Below are positions 33,871-46,400 of a stretch of DNA of 64,000 nt, in pieces; the first letter of the stretch is position 1, and each line of letters opens with the position of its first letter. Made by a program: the position numbers and the translations under genes. The notes beneath the pieces were generated by a model that saw only the letters and a list, made by a program, of their open reading frames with translations, ran no database searches and was not told the DNA's origin. Origin of the DNA: Catenulispora rubra (GTDB lineage: Bacteria > Actinomycetota > Actinomycetes > Streptomycetales > Catenulisporaceae); the NCBI RefSeq assembly GCF_015356825.1, contig NZ_JAACYW010000017.1:1-64000 (forward strand), written 5' to 3'.

Positions 33871-36800
33871 GCGGCGCGCGCACTGATGTCGCCGTGGTCG
33901 GGATGGCGTGTCGGTTCCCCGGCGTGGCCGGCCTGGAGGAGTTCTGGCGACTGCTCATCGACGGCAGGTCGACCGTCGGGAGCTTTCCCGAGCAGCGGGG
34001 CGACTTCCCGCAGAACGCCGCCGATCCTGACGCTGCGACGCTGAGTTCGGGGTCGTACTTCGACACTATCGACGGATTCGACGCGCAGTTCTTCGGAACC
34101 GGTCCGGCCGAGGCGGCAGCCATGGATCCGGTGCAGCGGCTCGGGCTGGAGCTGGCCTGGGAGGCCGTCGAGGACGCCCGGGTTCCGGCGTCCGCGCTCG
34201 CCGGCCGGGAGATCGACGTGGTGGTCGGTACCGCATCCTCCGGATACGAGCAGCTGCGCGCGTCCTCCGGCAGCGACCGGGACGACCACTACGCCGCGCT
34301 CGGATCCAGCGGTGCCCTGGTCGCCAACCGGATCTCGAACCTGTTCGACGTCCGCGGCATGAGTTTCTGCGCCGACTCCGGCCAGTCCTCCTCCCTGGTG
34401 TCGTTGGCGCTGGCGTGCGACCGGATCCGTGGCGGCGCGGTCGACATCGCGATCGCCGGCGGCGTGCAGCTGATCGTCGATCCGGCATCCGGTGCCGGGC
34501 TGGCGAATCTGGGCGTCCTGTCGCCCGACGGCCGCTGCCACACCTTCGACGCGCGGGCCAACGGCTTCGTCCGGGGCGAGGGCGGGGCGTTCGTCGTGCT
34601 CAAGCGGCTCGACCTGGCTGTTGCGGACGGCGACCACGTCTACGCGGTGGTCCGCGGCTGGGACGTCGGCGGGAGCGGTGCCGCCACGCGGATGCCGGAC
34701 CCCAGCCCGAACGCGCAGGCCGCGACCGTCCTGGCCGCCCTGGAGCGCGCCGGCGTCCCCTTCGACGGCATCGATTACGTCGAGGCGCACGGCACCGGCA
34801 CCCGGCGCGGCGATCCGGCGGAGATCGCCGGGCTGCGCGAAGTGTTCCGGCAGACCGGCCGCGACTACGTGGTGGCGATCGGCTCGGTGAAGACGAACGT
34901 CGGGCACCTGGAGGCGGCCGCCGGGATCGCCGGGTTCGTCAAGACGGCACTGTGCCTGGACCGGGCGCACCTGGTGCCGAGCCTGAACTTCGAGTCCCCG
35001 AACCCTGACATCCCCGGCCTGCTGGCGGACTTCGAGGTCGTCGTCCGCGCGCGGCCCTGGCCCGGTGGGCCGGACCGGCCGCGGCGGGCCGGGGTGTCGT
35101 CGTTCGGGATGGGCGGCACGAACGCGCACGCGATCCTCGAACAGGCGCCGGAGCCGCGGCGCGCGCCGGAAGCCGACACCGGGGCTGACACCGGGGCCGA
35201 GGCTGCTGGCGTCCCCGGGATGCTGCCGTGGGTGCTGTCGGCGCGCTCGGCGCCGGCGTTGCGGGAGCAGGCGGAGCGGCTGCAGGAGCTCGTGGCTGCC
35301 GACGCGTCGCTGTCGCCGGCCGACGTCGGGTACTCGCTGACGGCGACGCGGTCGGAGTTCGAGCACCGGGCGGTGGTGCTCGGCACGGATCGGGCCGAGC
35401 TGCTGGCCGGTCTCGACGCGGTGGCCGCGGACCGGAACGCGGCGCGGTTGGTGCGCGGCGTGGCTGCGGCGCCGGTGGGTCCCGTCGTCTTCGTATTCCC
35501 CGGCCAGGGATCGCAGTGGCCTGGCATGGCACGGCGGCTGTACGCGGAGTCGGAGGTCTTCGCGTCCTCGATCGACGAGTGCGCGCGGGCGCTGGCGCCG
35601 TGGGTGGATTGGTCCCTGGTCGACGTGGTGACCGGGGTGGAGTCGACGGCGTCGCTGGAAGGCCGCGACGACGTGATCCAGCCGGCGCTGTTCGCGATGA
35701 TGGTCTCCCTGGCGCGAGTGTGGCAGTCGCTCGGGGTGGTCCCTCAGGCTGTGGTGGGGCACTCGCAGGGCGAGATCGCCGCGGCGTGTGTGGCCGGAGC
35801 GCTGTCCGTCGAGGACGCGGCGCGGGTCGTCGCCGTCCGCAGCAAGGCTCTGACCGAGCTGGCGGGCCTGGGCGGACTGCACGCGGTGGCCGCGTCCCGG
35901 GCCTGGGCCGAGGAGCGGTTGCGGCGGTGGCCGGGCCGGCTTTCCCTGGCCGCTGTCAACGGGCCGAGTTCAGTGCTGGTCTCCGGCGAGATCGAGGCGT
36001 TGGAGGAGTTCGCGGCCGGGGCCGAAGGCGAGGGCGTCCGGGTGCGGCGGGTCCGCGTGGACTACGCGGCCCATTCCCACCAGGTCGAACGCATCCGGCA
36101 GCGGCTGCTGGCGGACACCGCGGGTCTGGATCCGCGGCCGCCGACGGTCGAGTTCCACTCCACGGTGACCGGCGGACCGCTCGGCGCGCGCCAGCTCGAC
36201 GGCTCCTATTGGTACGACAACCTGCGCTCGACGGTGCGGTTCGGCGAGGTGGCCGAGAACCTGATGCGAGCCGGCGCGGTGTTCGTCGAAGTCAGTCCGC
36301 ATCCGGTGCTCGCGGTGGCGATGGCCGAGACGGCCGACGCATTGCAGGCCTCGCCGGTGCTGGCCGACACCTTGCACAAGGACGACGGGAGCGCCGGCCG
36401 GATCCTGGCCTCGCTCGCCGAGCTGCATGTGCGGGGCGTGCCGGTGGACTGGGACGCGGTGTTCGCGGCTCATCGGCCGCGTCGGGTCGCACTGCCGACA
36501 TACGCGTTCCAACGCCAGAAGTTCTGGCTGACCGCACCCGAGGAAACCGGCGATTCCAGTGCCAGTACCGGCGGTTTCGCGGCAGCAGACCTGATCTCTG
36601 AGTCGGCTGTCCTGCAGCTCGTGTGCGCCGAGGCCGCGGCGGTCTTGAACGAGAAGGACTCGGGGGTGACCGGCGGCGATCTGGCGGCTGGATCGACCCG
36701 GACGTTCAAGGACTTGGGCTTCGACTCCTCGATGGCGGTGCGGCTGCGCAACCGGCTGATCGCGGCCGGCGGAGTGCGGCTTCCGGCGACGGTGGCGTTC

Positions 36801-36953
36801 CTGTATCCCACGCCGCAGGCGCTCGGGCGCCACCTGTTCTCGGTCCTGGCGCCGCAGGAGTCTCCTGCCGCTGCGGAGAACCCCGTCGGGGTGCCTCCGG
36901 CCAGCCGCAGTGACGACGAGATCTTCGAATTGATCGACCGCGGATACGTCTAG
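33861..36953 (+). CDS. Type I PKS loading protein, KSQ-AT-ACP
   Basis: This approximately 1030-residue protein starts the polyketide. Its KS (33885-35142) has Gln in place of the active-site Cys: [12 protein letters not shown], with the Gln codon at 34383. This is a KSQ domain, which decarboxylates the extender to give the starter. The downstream His motifs ([16 protein letters not shown]) are kept. The AT (about 35488-36390) has GHSQGE and VDYAAHSHQ, closer to the methylmalonyl YASH than the malonyl HAFH type, so propionyl is the likely starter. The ACP Ser lies in LGFDSSMAV (36726). The C-terminus, [11 protein letters not shown], looks like a docking tail. The start is ATG 33861 or 33867, overlapping the upstream stop. 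Confidence 0.93.
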   Translation: MDMSGARTDVAVVGMACRFPGVAGLEEFWRLLIDGRSTVGSFPEQRGDFPQNAADPDAATLSSGSYFDTIDGFDAQFFGTGPAEAAAMDPVQRLGLELAWEAVEDARVPASALAGREIDVVVGTASSGYEQLRASSGSDRDDHYAALGSSGALVANRISNLFDVRGMSFCADSGQSSSLVSLALACDRIRGGAVDIAIAGGVQLIVDPASGAGLANLGVLSPDGRCHTFDARANGFVRGEGGAFVVLKRLDLAVADGDHVYAVVRGWDVGGSGAATRMPDPSPNAQAATVLAALERAGVPFDGIDYVEAHGTGTRRGDPAEIAGLREVFRQTGRDYVVAIGSVKTNVGHLEAAAGIAGFVKTALCLDRAHLVPSLNFESPNPDIPGLLADFEVVVRARPWPGGPDRPRRAGVSSFGMGGTNAHAILEQAPEPRRAPEADTGADTGAEAAGVPGMLPWVLSARSAPALREQAERLQELVAADASLSPADVGYSLTATRSEFEHRAVVLGTDRAELLAGLDAVAADRNAARLVRGVAAAPVGPVVFVFPGQGSQWPGMARRLYAESEVFASSIDECARALAPWVDWSLVDVVTGVESTASLEGRDDVIQPALFAMMVSLARVWQSLGVVPQAVVGHSQGEIAAACVAGALSVEDAARVVAVRSKALTELAGLGGLHAVAASRAWAEERLRRWPGRLSLAAVNGPSSVLVSGEIEALEEFAAGAEGEGVRVRRVRVDYAAHSHQVERIRQRLLADTAGLDPRPPTVEFHSTVTGGPLGARQLDGSYWYDNLRSTVRFGEVAENLMRAGAVFVEVSPHPVLAVAMAETADALQASPVLADTLHKDDGSAGRILASLAELHVRGVPVDWDAVFAAHRPRRVALPTYAFQRQKFWLTAPEETGDSSASTGGFAAADLISESAVLQLVCAEAAAVLNEKDSGVTGGDLAAGSTRTFKDLGFDSSMAVRLRNRLIAAGGVRLPATVAFLYPTPQALGRHLFSVLAPQESPAAAENPVGVPPASRSDDEIFELIDRGYV

Positions 36954-36988
36954 CAGCCAGCAGCACCTATTTCGTTGGGGAGGTTCCG

Positions 36989-39900
36989 GTGGACGAAGTC
37001 GACAAGCTCCGGTCATATCTGCGCCGTGCCGTCGATGACGCGCAGGCGTTGCGCCGGCGTACCCGCGAGCTGGAGGAGGCGGCGCGCGAGCCGCTGGCGA
37101 TCGTGGGCATGGCGTGCCGTTTTCCCGGCGACGTCCGCAGCCCGGAAGACCTGTGGCGGGTCGTCAGCGACGGCGTCGATGCCATCAGCGGCTTCCCGAC
37201 GGACCGCGGCTGGGACCTCACCAAGCTGCTGGACCCCGACCCGGAGCGCTCCGGCACCTCCTCGGTGGCCAGCGGCGGCTTCCTGTCCGAGGCGGCGGAG
37301 TTCGACGCCGGCTTCTTCGGCATCAGCCCCCGCGAGGCGACGGCGATGGATCCGCAGCAGCGGGTGTTGCTGGAGACCGCCTGGGAGGCGTTCGAGCGGG
37401 CCGGCATCGACCCGGACGGACTGCGGGGCAGCAAGACTGGCGTCTTCGTCGGCGCTACGAACCTTGAGTACGGCGCGCGTCTGCAGGACGGTGCCGAGGG
37501 GTTCGACGGCTACCTGCTGACGGGCACCAGCGCGAGCGTCATCTCCGGGCGGGTCGCCTACGCGCTCGGGTTGCAGGGCCCTGCGGTGACCGTGGACACC
37601 GCGTGCTCGTCGTCGTTGGTGGCGCTGCACCAGGCGGCGCAGGCGCTGCGGCGCGGGGAGTGCGAGCTCGCGCTCGCCGGCGGCGTCGCGATCATGGCGA
37701 CGCCGGGCATGTTCGTGGAGTTCAGCCGGCAGCACGGGCTGGCCGCCGACGGCCGGTGCAAGCCGTTCGCCGCGGCTGCGGACGGCACGGCCTGGGCCGA
37801 GGGCGCCGGGCTGCTCGTGCTGGAACGGCTCTCCGACGCCCGCGAGCGCGGGCACCGGGTGCTGGCCGTGATCCGCGGCTCGGCGATCAACCAGGACGGC
37901 GCCAGCAACGGTCTGACCGCGCCGAACGGGCTGGCGCAGGAGCAGGTGATCCGCGAGGCGCTGACTGCCGCGGGGCTGTCCGCGGACGAGGTCGACGCGG
38001 TGGAGGCGCACGGCACCGGCACCACCCTCGGTGACCCGATCGAGGCTGAGGCACTGATCGCGACCTACGGTCAGGACCGGCCCGAGGGCCGGCCGCTGTG
38101 GCTGGGATCGCTGAAGTCGAACATCGGCCACACGCAGGCGGCTTCCGGCGTCGGCGGCGTGATCAAGATGGTCATGGCCCTCCAGCACGGCGTGCTGCCC
38201 CGGACCATCCACGTCGACGAGCCCTCGCGGCACGTCGACTGGGAGTCCGGCGCGGTGGAACTGCTCACCGAGGCGCAGACGTGGCCTGAGACAGACCGTC
38301 CGCGGCGGGCCGGTGTCTCGTCGTTCGGTATCAGCGGCACCAATGCGCACGTGATCATTGAGTCGGCCCCGGACGCCGACGTCGGTGCCGAGGCCGACGC
38401 TTCCGCCCCGGACACGCCGGAAGTGGTGCCGTGGGTGATATCCGCCGCGGACCCGCAGGCGCTGCGCGCGCAGGCCGCCCGGCTGGCGTCGTGGGCCGCC
38501 GGCGACGTGCCGATCGCCGCCGTCGGCGCGGCTCTGGCCGGCGACCGGGCCATGCTGGACCACCGTGCCGTGGTCGTCGGCGCCGACCGTGACGAGCTCG
38601 TCGCGAACCTGCGCACGGTGGCCGAGGGTGCTAGCGCGCTGGGCGCGGTCACCGGCAGCGGCCCGGTCGGCACGGCTGGCAGGGCTGGCACAGCTGGCCC
38701 GGCTGGTTCGGCCGGCCCGGTGGCGTTGCTGTTCGCCGGCCAGGGCAGCCAGCGACCCGGCATGGGAGCTGGTCTGGCGGCGGCGTTCCCGGTGTTCGCC
38801 GAGGCGCTGGAGGAGATCTGCCGGGTTCTGGATCCCCTGCTGGAGCACCCGATCCGGCCGACCATGTTCAGCGACCCTGAGGGCGTCCTCGACCAGACCG
38901 GGATGACGCAGCCCGCGCTGTTCGCCTTCGAAGTGGCCTTCCACCGGCTGCTCTCCTGGCTGGGCGTCGGCGGGGACGTGCTGGCCGGTCATTCGGTCGG
39001 CGAGATCGCTGCCGCGCACGTCGCCGGAGTGTTCTCGCTGAGCGACGCCTGCGCGCTGGTCGCGGCCCGCGCCCGGCTGATGCAGGCGCTGCCCGAAGGC
39101 GGGGCGATGCTCGCGGTCGAGGCGGCCGAGCCCGACGTGCGGCCGCTGCTCGGCGCGGGCCTGGACCTCGCGGCCGTCAACGGGCCTTCGCAGGTCGTGG
39201 TCTCCGGGACGCAGACCGCCGTAGCGGCGATGGCGGCCGACCTGGACGCCCGAGGCGTGCGGAACCGACGGCTGCGCGTCAGCCACGCGTTCCACTCGGA
39301 GCTGATGAAGCCGATGCTGGCGGAGTTCGCCTCGGTGGTCGCGGGCCTGACGCTCGCCGAGCCGCGGATGGCGCTGGTCTCGGCGCTGACCGGCCGGGCC
39401 GTGCGGGCCGGGGAGATGACCGACCCGGCGTATTGGGTACGGCACGTGCGCGAGACCGTGCGGTTCGCCGACGCCGTGCACGCGATGCGCGACGCCGGCG
39501 CGCGCACGTTCGTCGAGGTCGGGCCGAGCGGCGTGCTGATGGCGACGGCCACCGCCGCCGTCGAGCAGGACCCGGCCGCGGACGTGGCGCTGCTGGCGCT
39601 GTTGCGCCCGGACCAGGACGAGGCGCGGGCGCTGGTCACCGGGCTCGGGCGGCTGCACGTCCAAGGCGTGCCGGTCGACTGGCGGAGCTACCTGGCCGGC
39701 TGGGACGCGCAGCGGGTCGAGCTGCCCACGTACGCCTTCCAACACCGGCGCTACTGGCTCCGGACCCCGGCCGCGACGGACGCGGACGGACTGGGACAGA
39801 GCTCTGCGAAGCACGGCCTGCTGGGAGCCGCGGTCGCGCTCGCGGGTTCCGACGAGGTGCTGCTGACCGGCCGGCTGTCGCTGGGCTCGCACCCCTGGCT

Positions 39901-42900
39901 CGGCGACCACCGGGTCGGCGCGGCGGCGGTGGTGCCGGGGACGGCCCTCGTCGAGCTGGCGATGCGGGCCGGCGACGAGGTCGGCGCCGCCGGGGTGGAG
40001 GAGTTGACGTTGCAGGCGCCGCTGGTGGTGCCGGAGCGCGGCGGTGTGCAGATCCAGGTCGTGGTCGGGGCGCCGGACGAGGCGGGACGCCGGGAGGTGG
40101 GCGTCCATTCGCAGCCCACAGGTTCGGCGGTGGGCGATCCGTGGGTTCAGCACGCCGAGGGCACGCTGGCGTCCGAGACGGTCGGCAGCGGGAGCCAGGG
40201 CTCTGATCTGCGGCAGTGGCCGCCGGCGGGTGCCGTGCCGGTGGAGCCGGACGCGGAGTTCGAGGATCTGGCGCCGACCGGTCTGCACTACGGACCGGCG
40301 TTCCGTGGCCTGCGAGCGGTGTGGCGGCGTGACGACGAGCTGTTCGCAGAGGTCGAACTGCCTGAGGACGTCGAGTGGTCGGGCTTCGGTCTGCACCCCG
40401 CGCTGTTCGACGCCGCGCTGCACGCGATCTGGTTCGGCGACCTCGTGGCGCACCCCGACGCTCCGCTGCTGCCGTTCTCCTGGCGCGGGGTCTCCCTGCT
40501 GGCCACGGGAGCCACGGCCCTGCGCGTGCGGCTGACCTCGGTCGGCGCCGACACCATCAGCCTGGACATCGCCGACGGCAGCGGCGCTCCGGTGGCGACG
40601 GTGAGCGCCCTGCACCTGCGGGAAGCATCCGTCGACCAGCTGGAGCGCGCGTCTGCGGCGATCGGTGACTCGCTGTTTCGCATGGAGTGGTCGCCGGTCC
40701 CGGCCGGAGCACCGGACCCTGCGGCAGGCACGGGTACCTGGGCCGTCCTCGGCGACGATCCAGGGCTCGGATTCAGCCAGAGCGTCCCGACGTATCCGGA
40801 CCTTGAGGCGCTGGGTGCGGCGGTCGAGGCCGGCGCGGCGATGCCCGACCACGTCCTGCTGCCCTGCCTGCCGGGTGAGTTCGGCGACGGCGGTTCGCAG
40901 GTCGCGCACGCCGCTCGGCAGGCCGCGCACCAGGTCCTGGACGTCGTCCGGACCTGGCTGGACGACCAGCGGTTCGCGGACTCCAGCCTGGTCGTCCTCA
41001 CTCGGCGGGCCGTCGCGGCCGGCGACCCGGCGGGCTCCCTGGACCTGGCCGCCGCCCCGTTGTGGGGTCTGCTGCGCACCGCGCGCTCGGAGAACCCCGG
41101 CCGGTTCGTGCTGGCCGACGTCGATGAGCTCGCCGGATCCGGCGACCTGGTCCTGGCCGGCGCGAAGCTCGGTGAGTTCGCGGTCCGTGACGGCGAGCTG
41201 CGCGTGCCCGGGCTCGCGCGGGCGGCGTCGTCCGGCGCGCTCCAGGTCCCGCATGGAGTTTCTGCTTGGCGGCTGGACGTCGCAGAGCGCGGAAGCCTCG
41301 ACGCGCTGCGCGTCATCGAACGCTCCGACGTGTCCGGTCCGCTGGGCCCCGGCGAGGTCCGGGTGGGAATCCGGGCCGCGGGCGTGAACTTCCGGGACGC
41401 GCTGAACGTCCTCGGTATGTATCCCGGTGAGGCCGGCCTGCTCGGGCTGGAGGGCGCGGGCGTGGTCCTCCAGACCGGTCCGGGCGTGACCGACCTGGCG
41501 CCCGGCGACCGGGTGATGGGCTTGTTCCCCGGGGCCTTCGGGCCGGTGGCCGTGGCCGATCGGCGGATGATGGCGCCGGTCCCGGCCGGCTGGTCGTTCG
41601 CCGAGGCCGCGACCGCGCCGGTGGTCTACCTGACGGCCTACCACGGCCTGGTCGACCTGGCCGGTCTGCGCGCCGGCGAGTCGGTCCTGATCCACGCGGC
41701 GGCCGGCGGCGTCGGGATGGCGGCCACGCAGCTGGCCCGACACCTCGGCGCCGAGGTCTACGGGACGGCCAGCCCCGGCAAATGGGACGCGCTGCGGTCC
41801 TGGGGGTTGGAGGGGGCGCACGTGGCCTCGTCCCGGACCCTGGACTTCGAGCACGCATTCCTGACCGCCACCGACGGTCGCGGCGTGGACGTGGTCCTGG
41901 ACTCCCTGGCGCGCGAGTTCGTGGACGCCTCGCTGCGGCTGCTGCTGCGCGGCGGGCGCTTCCTGGAGATGGGCAAGACCGACATCCGCGACGCGGATCA
42001 GGTCGCCGCTGACCATCCGGGCGTCCAGTACCAGGCGTTCGACCTGATGGACGTCGGCCCGGACCGGATCGCCGAGATGTTCCAGGCTTTGGCAGGGCTC
42101 TTCGAAAGCGGCAGCCTGCGTCCGCTGCCGTTCGCCGCCTGGGACGTGCGGCGCGCGCCGAACGCGCTGCGTCACCTGAACCAGGCGCGCAACGTCGGGA
42201 AGGTCGTCCTGACCGTTCCGTCGGCACCGGATCCGGACGGGACCGTGTTGGTGACCGGCGCCTCGGGTGCCCTGGGCGGGTTGCTGGCGCGGCACCTGGT
42301 CGCCGCACGAGGTGTGCGTCGGCTGGTGCTGCTGAGCCGGCGCGGTGCCGACGCCCCGGGTGCCGCCGAGCTGGTCGCCGAGCTGGAAGCGCTCGGCGCC
42401 ACCGCGCGGTTCGAGGCCTGCGACGCCGCTGATCGGCAGGCGCTCGCCGCGGTGATCGCCTCGATCGGGCCGGACCATCCGCTGACCGGGGTGGTGCACG
42501 CCGCCGGTGTGGTGGACGACGGAGTGATCGGCTCGCTGTCCGCGCCGCGCGTGGACGCCGTGATGCGGCCGAAGGTGGACGCCGCGTGGCATCTCCACGA
42601 GCTGACCCGCGGACTCGACCTGTCGATGTTCGTGCTGTTCTCGTCGGTGTCGGCGACCTTCGGCAGCGCGGGGCAGGCGAACTACGCGGCCGCGAACGCG
42701 TTCCTGGACGTGCTGGCCGCTCATCGACACGGCCTCGGCCTGCGCGCCACTTCGCTGGCGTGGGGGCCGTGGGCGCAGACCAGCGCCCTGATGGCCGCGA
42801 TGAGCGGCGTCGACCACGAGCGCCTCGCGCGTGGGGGCATGATCCCGCTGTCCGCCGAGCACGGCATGGCGCTGTTCGACGCCGCAGATGCCCCTGGCGA

Positions 42901-43414
42901 AGCCGTTCTGCTGCCGGTTCATCTGGACCTCGCCCGGCTGCGAGCCGAGGGCGACGCTGTGCGGCCGCTGTTGCGCCGGCTGGTCCGGGCTCCGGGCCGC
43001 CGACGCGCCGAGCAGGCGGCACGCGCGGGTCGTGCAGGTGCCGGTGTTGGTGGCGCGGACGTGGCCACCCGGCTGGCCGGACTGTCCGCCGAGCAGGCGA
43101 CGGCTGAGGTCCTGGAGGTGGTGCGGGCGAGTGTGGCGGACGTGCTGGGGCACTCCCGCGCCGACGCCCTGGATCCCGGGCGGACCTTCCGCGAGTCGGG
43201 CTTCGACTCGCTGACCGCCGTGGAGCTGCGCAACCGGCTGGCCGCCGAGACCGGGCTCCGGCTGCCGGCCACGTTGGTCTTCGACTACCCGACTCCGGCG
43301 GAGCTCGGCGAGTTCCTGCGTGCGGAGCTGGTGGGCGACATTGTCGAGGCGGACGTGGCCGTGTCGCAGAACACGGTGTCACCGGCCGCCTCCGCCGATG
43401 CTGACGCCGACGCC
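36989..43414 (+). other. PKS module 1: KS-AT(malonyl)-DH-ER-KR-ACP
   Basis: Rough domain spans are KS 37091-38360 (Cys codon 37604), AT 38720-39640, DH 39808-40640, ER 41288-42200, KR 42240-42790 and ACP 43090-43310. The AT has GHSVGE and RVSHAFHSE, the malonyl signature, unlike every other AT seen here. The DH His (39908, in [13 protein letters not shown]) and Asp (40409, FDAALH) are present. The ER cofactor loop is [11 protein letters not shown]. The KR has TGASGALG and VVDDG where B-type KRs have LDD. Expected step: two-carbon extension reduced to CH2-CH2. Confidence 0.88.
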
Positions 43415-46400
43415 GATCCGATCGCCATCGTAGGCATGAGCTGCCGCTACGCCGGCGGTGTCGAGTCGCCGGAAGGGCTCTGGGAGCTGGTGGCGCGCGG
43501 TGGCGACGCCATCGGTGCCTTCCCCGCCGACCGTGGCTGGGCCGAGGACCTCTACGACCCGGACCCCGGCGCGGCGGGCAAGAGCTATGCGCGCGAGGGC
43601 GGGTTCCTGTACGGCGCCGGGGAGTTCGACGCGGCCTTCTTCGGGATCAGCCCGCGCGAGGCGGTGGCGATGGACCCGCAGCAGCGGCTGCTGCTGGAGG
43701 CGTCGTGGGAGGCGTTCGAGGACGCCGGCATCGATCCCGCGGGCCTGCGGGGGAGCCGGACCGGGGTGTTCACGGGGCTGATCTACCACGACTACGCGCA
43801 GGGCGGCGCCGCCACTCCCGGCACCGAGGGGTATCTCAGCACCGGTGGATCCGGGGGCGTGGCCTCGGGGCGCGTGTCGTACACGTTCGGCCTGGAGGGC
43901 CCTGCGGTGACCGTGGACACCGCGTGCTCGTCGTCACTGGTGGCGCTGCACTGGGCGGTGCAGGCGCTGCGGTCCGGCGAGTGCGACCTGGCGCTGGCCG
44001 GCGGGGTGACCGTGATGGCCACCCCCGACACGTTCGTTGACTTCTCGCGGCAGCGGGGCCTGGCGCGCGATGGCCGGTGCAAGGCGTTCTCCGACGATGC
44101 GGACGGCACCGGCTGGGGCGAGGGCGTCGGCGTGCTGCTGGTCGAGCGGCTGTCCGAGGCCGAACGGAAGGGCCACCGGGTGCTGGCCCTGGTGCGGGGC
44201 AGCGCGATCAACCAGGACGGCGCCTCCAACGGCCTGACCGCCCCGAACGGTCCCTCGCAGCAGCGGGTGATCCGGCAGGCGCTGGCCAACGCCGGCCTGA
44301 CCACCGCCGACGTGGACGTGGTGGAGGCGCACGGCACCGGTACCACGCTCGGCGACCCCATCGAGGCGCAGGCACTGCTGGCCACCTACGGCCGGGGCCG
44401 GCCCGCGGACCGTCCGCTGCTGATCGGCTCGGTGAAGTCGAACATCGGGCACACCCAGGCGGCCGCCGGGGTGGCGGGCGTGATCAAGATGGTCGAGGCG
44501 ATGCGGCACGGCGTGGTGCCCGAGTCGCTGTACGTCGGCGAGCCGTCGTCGCACGTGGACTGGTCGGCCGGGGCGGTCGAGCCGGTCCGGGCGGCCACGC
44601 CGTGGCCGGAGGTCGGGCGGCCGCGCCGGGCGGGCGTGTCCTCGTTCGGGTTCAGTGGGACGAACGCGCATGTGATCGTCGAGCAGGCGCCGCAGGGTGC
44701 TGAGTCGGTGGCTGTGCCCGAGCCGGTCACGACTACCGACGGAACGTTGCCGTGGGTGGTGTCGGCGAAGTCGCCGGAGGCGCTCGCCGACCAGGCGCGG
44801 CGGTTGCTGGAGCACCTTGACCGGAACCCGGAGGTCGCGCCGACGGAGGTCGGGCACGCGCTGCTGGGGCGTTCGGTGTTCGAGCAGCGGGCGGTGGTGA
44901 TCGGTCGGAAGTCGGCTGACTTCCGGGGCGGCTTGGCGGCGTTGGCTGCGGGTGATCCTTCTGCGCACGTGGTGACCGGCGCTGCGCCAGGTCGGTTGAG
45001 CAAGACCGTCTTTGTCTTCCCGGGTCAGGGTTCGCAGTGGCTGGGCATGGGTGTCGGGCTGATGGGCTCGTCGTTGGTGTTCGCGGAGTCGATGCGGGCT
45101 TGTGCGGCGGCTTTGGAGCCGTTTACGGGTTGGGATCTGATTGAGGCGTTGTCTGGGGATCTTGATCGCGTTGATGTGGTGCAGCCTGCGTTGTGGGCGG
45201 TGATGGTGTCGCTGGCCCGGTTGTGGGAGTCGCTGGGTGTGACGCCGGATGCGGTGGTGGGCCATTCGCAAGGGGAGATTGCCGCCGCGCACATCGCCGG
45301 TGTGTTGTCGCTGGAGGATTCCGCTCGGATTGTGGCGCTGCGTTCGAAGTCGCTGGCCGGGATTGCCGGTCGGGGCGGGATGGTGTCGGTTCCGCTTGCC
45401 GCATCCGATGCTGAGGATTTGATCGCCCCGTGGTCGGGTCGGTTGGCTATCGCGACGGTGAACGGGCCGTCGTCGACGGTCGTTGCCGGTGAGATCGAGG
45501 CCGTGGACGAGTTTCTGGTCCATTGTGAGGCCGAGGGTGTTAGGGCTCGTCGGATCCCGGTGGACTATGCCTCGCACACCGCGCAGGTTCAGGCGTTGCG
45601 TGGCGAGTTGCTGGAGGTGCTGGCTCCGGTCGCGCCGCAGCAGGCGACGGTCGCGTTCTATTCGACGGTGGCCGGTCACGTCGGTGGTTCGATGGCTGAC
45701 ACCACGGTGATGGGTGCCGAGTATTGGTACGACAACTTGGCCAGCACGGTCGATTTCCATGCCGCCACGCGCGCTCTGCTTGAAGACGGCCACTTGTTGT
45801 TCGTCGAGGCCAGCCCGCATCCCGTGTTGACCGGCGCAATCCAAGAAGCCGCCGAAGAGTACGCGGTCGCTGTCACCGGCACTCTGCGCCGCGATGACGA
45901 CAGCTGGGACCGGCTGCTGGCTTCCGTGGCCACCGCCGCGACCCACACCGCCGTGGACTGGGCCGCCTTCTACCCCGCGACCCGGCCGGGCCACCTCGGC
46001 CTGCCGACCTACCCCTTCCAGCGTCAGCGTTACTGGATCGAGCGCACCTCCGGCTCCGCCGATCCGCACAGCATGGGCCTGCGCGCCGCCGAGCACGGTC
46101 TGCTCGGTGCGGCCGTGGTGCTCGCGGACGGTGAGGGGCGCCTGTTCACCGGGCGCCTGTCGCTGCGCAGCCATCCCTGGCTGGCCGACCACGCCGTCCA
46201 CAGCCCGCTGCTGCCCGGGACGGCGCTGGCCGAACTGGCGCTGCACGCCGGCGAGGCCGTGGAAGCACCGTGGCTGGAAGACCTCGTCCTGGAGGCGCCC
46301 CTTGTCATCCCGGCTTCCGGGGGCGTGCACCTCCAGGTGTACGTGTCAGCCGCCGACGACGACGGCCGTCGGGCCCTGACCATCCACTCCCAGCCCGACG

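Noticed and set aside
37013-43153. Leftward open frame of about 2046 codons
   Set aside because: It lies antisense to the PKS. The product is Arg/Gly/His/Gln-rich with no domain, as expected when high-GC third positions keep the opposite strand open. The PKS frame carries every catalytic motif.
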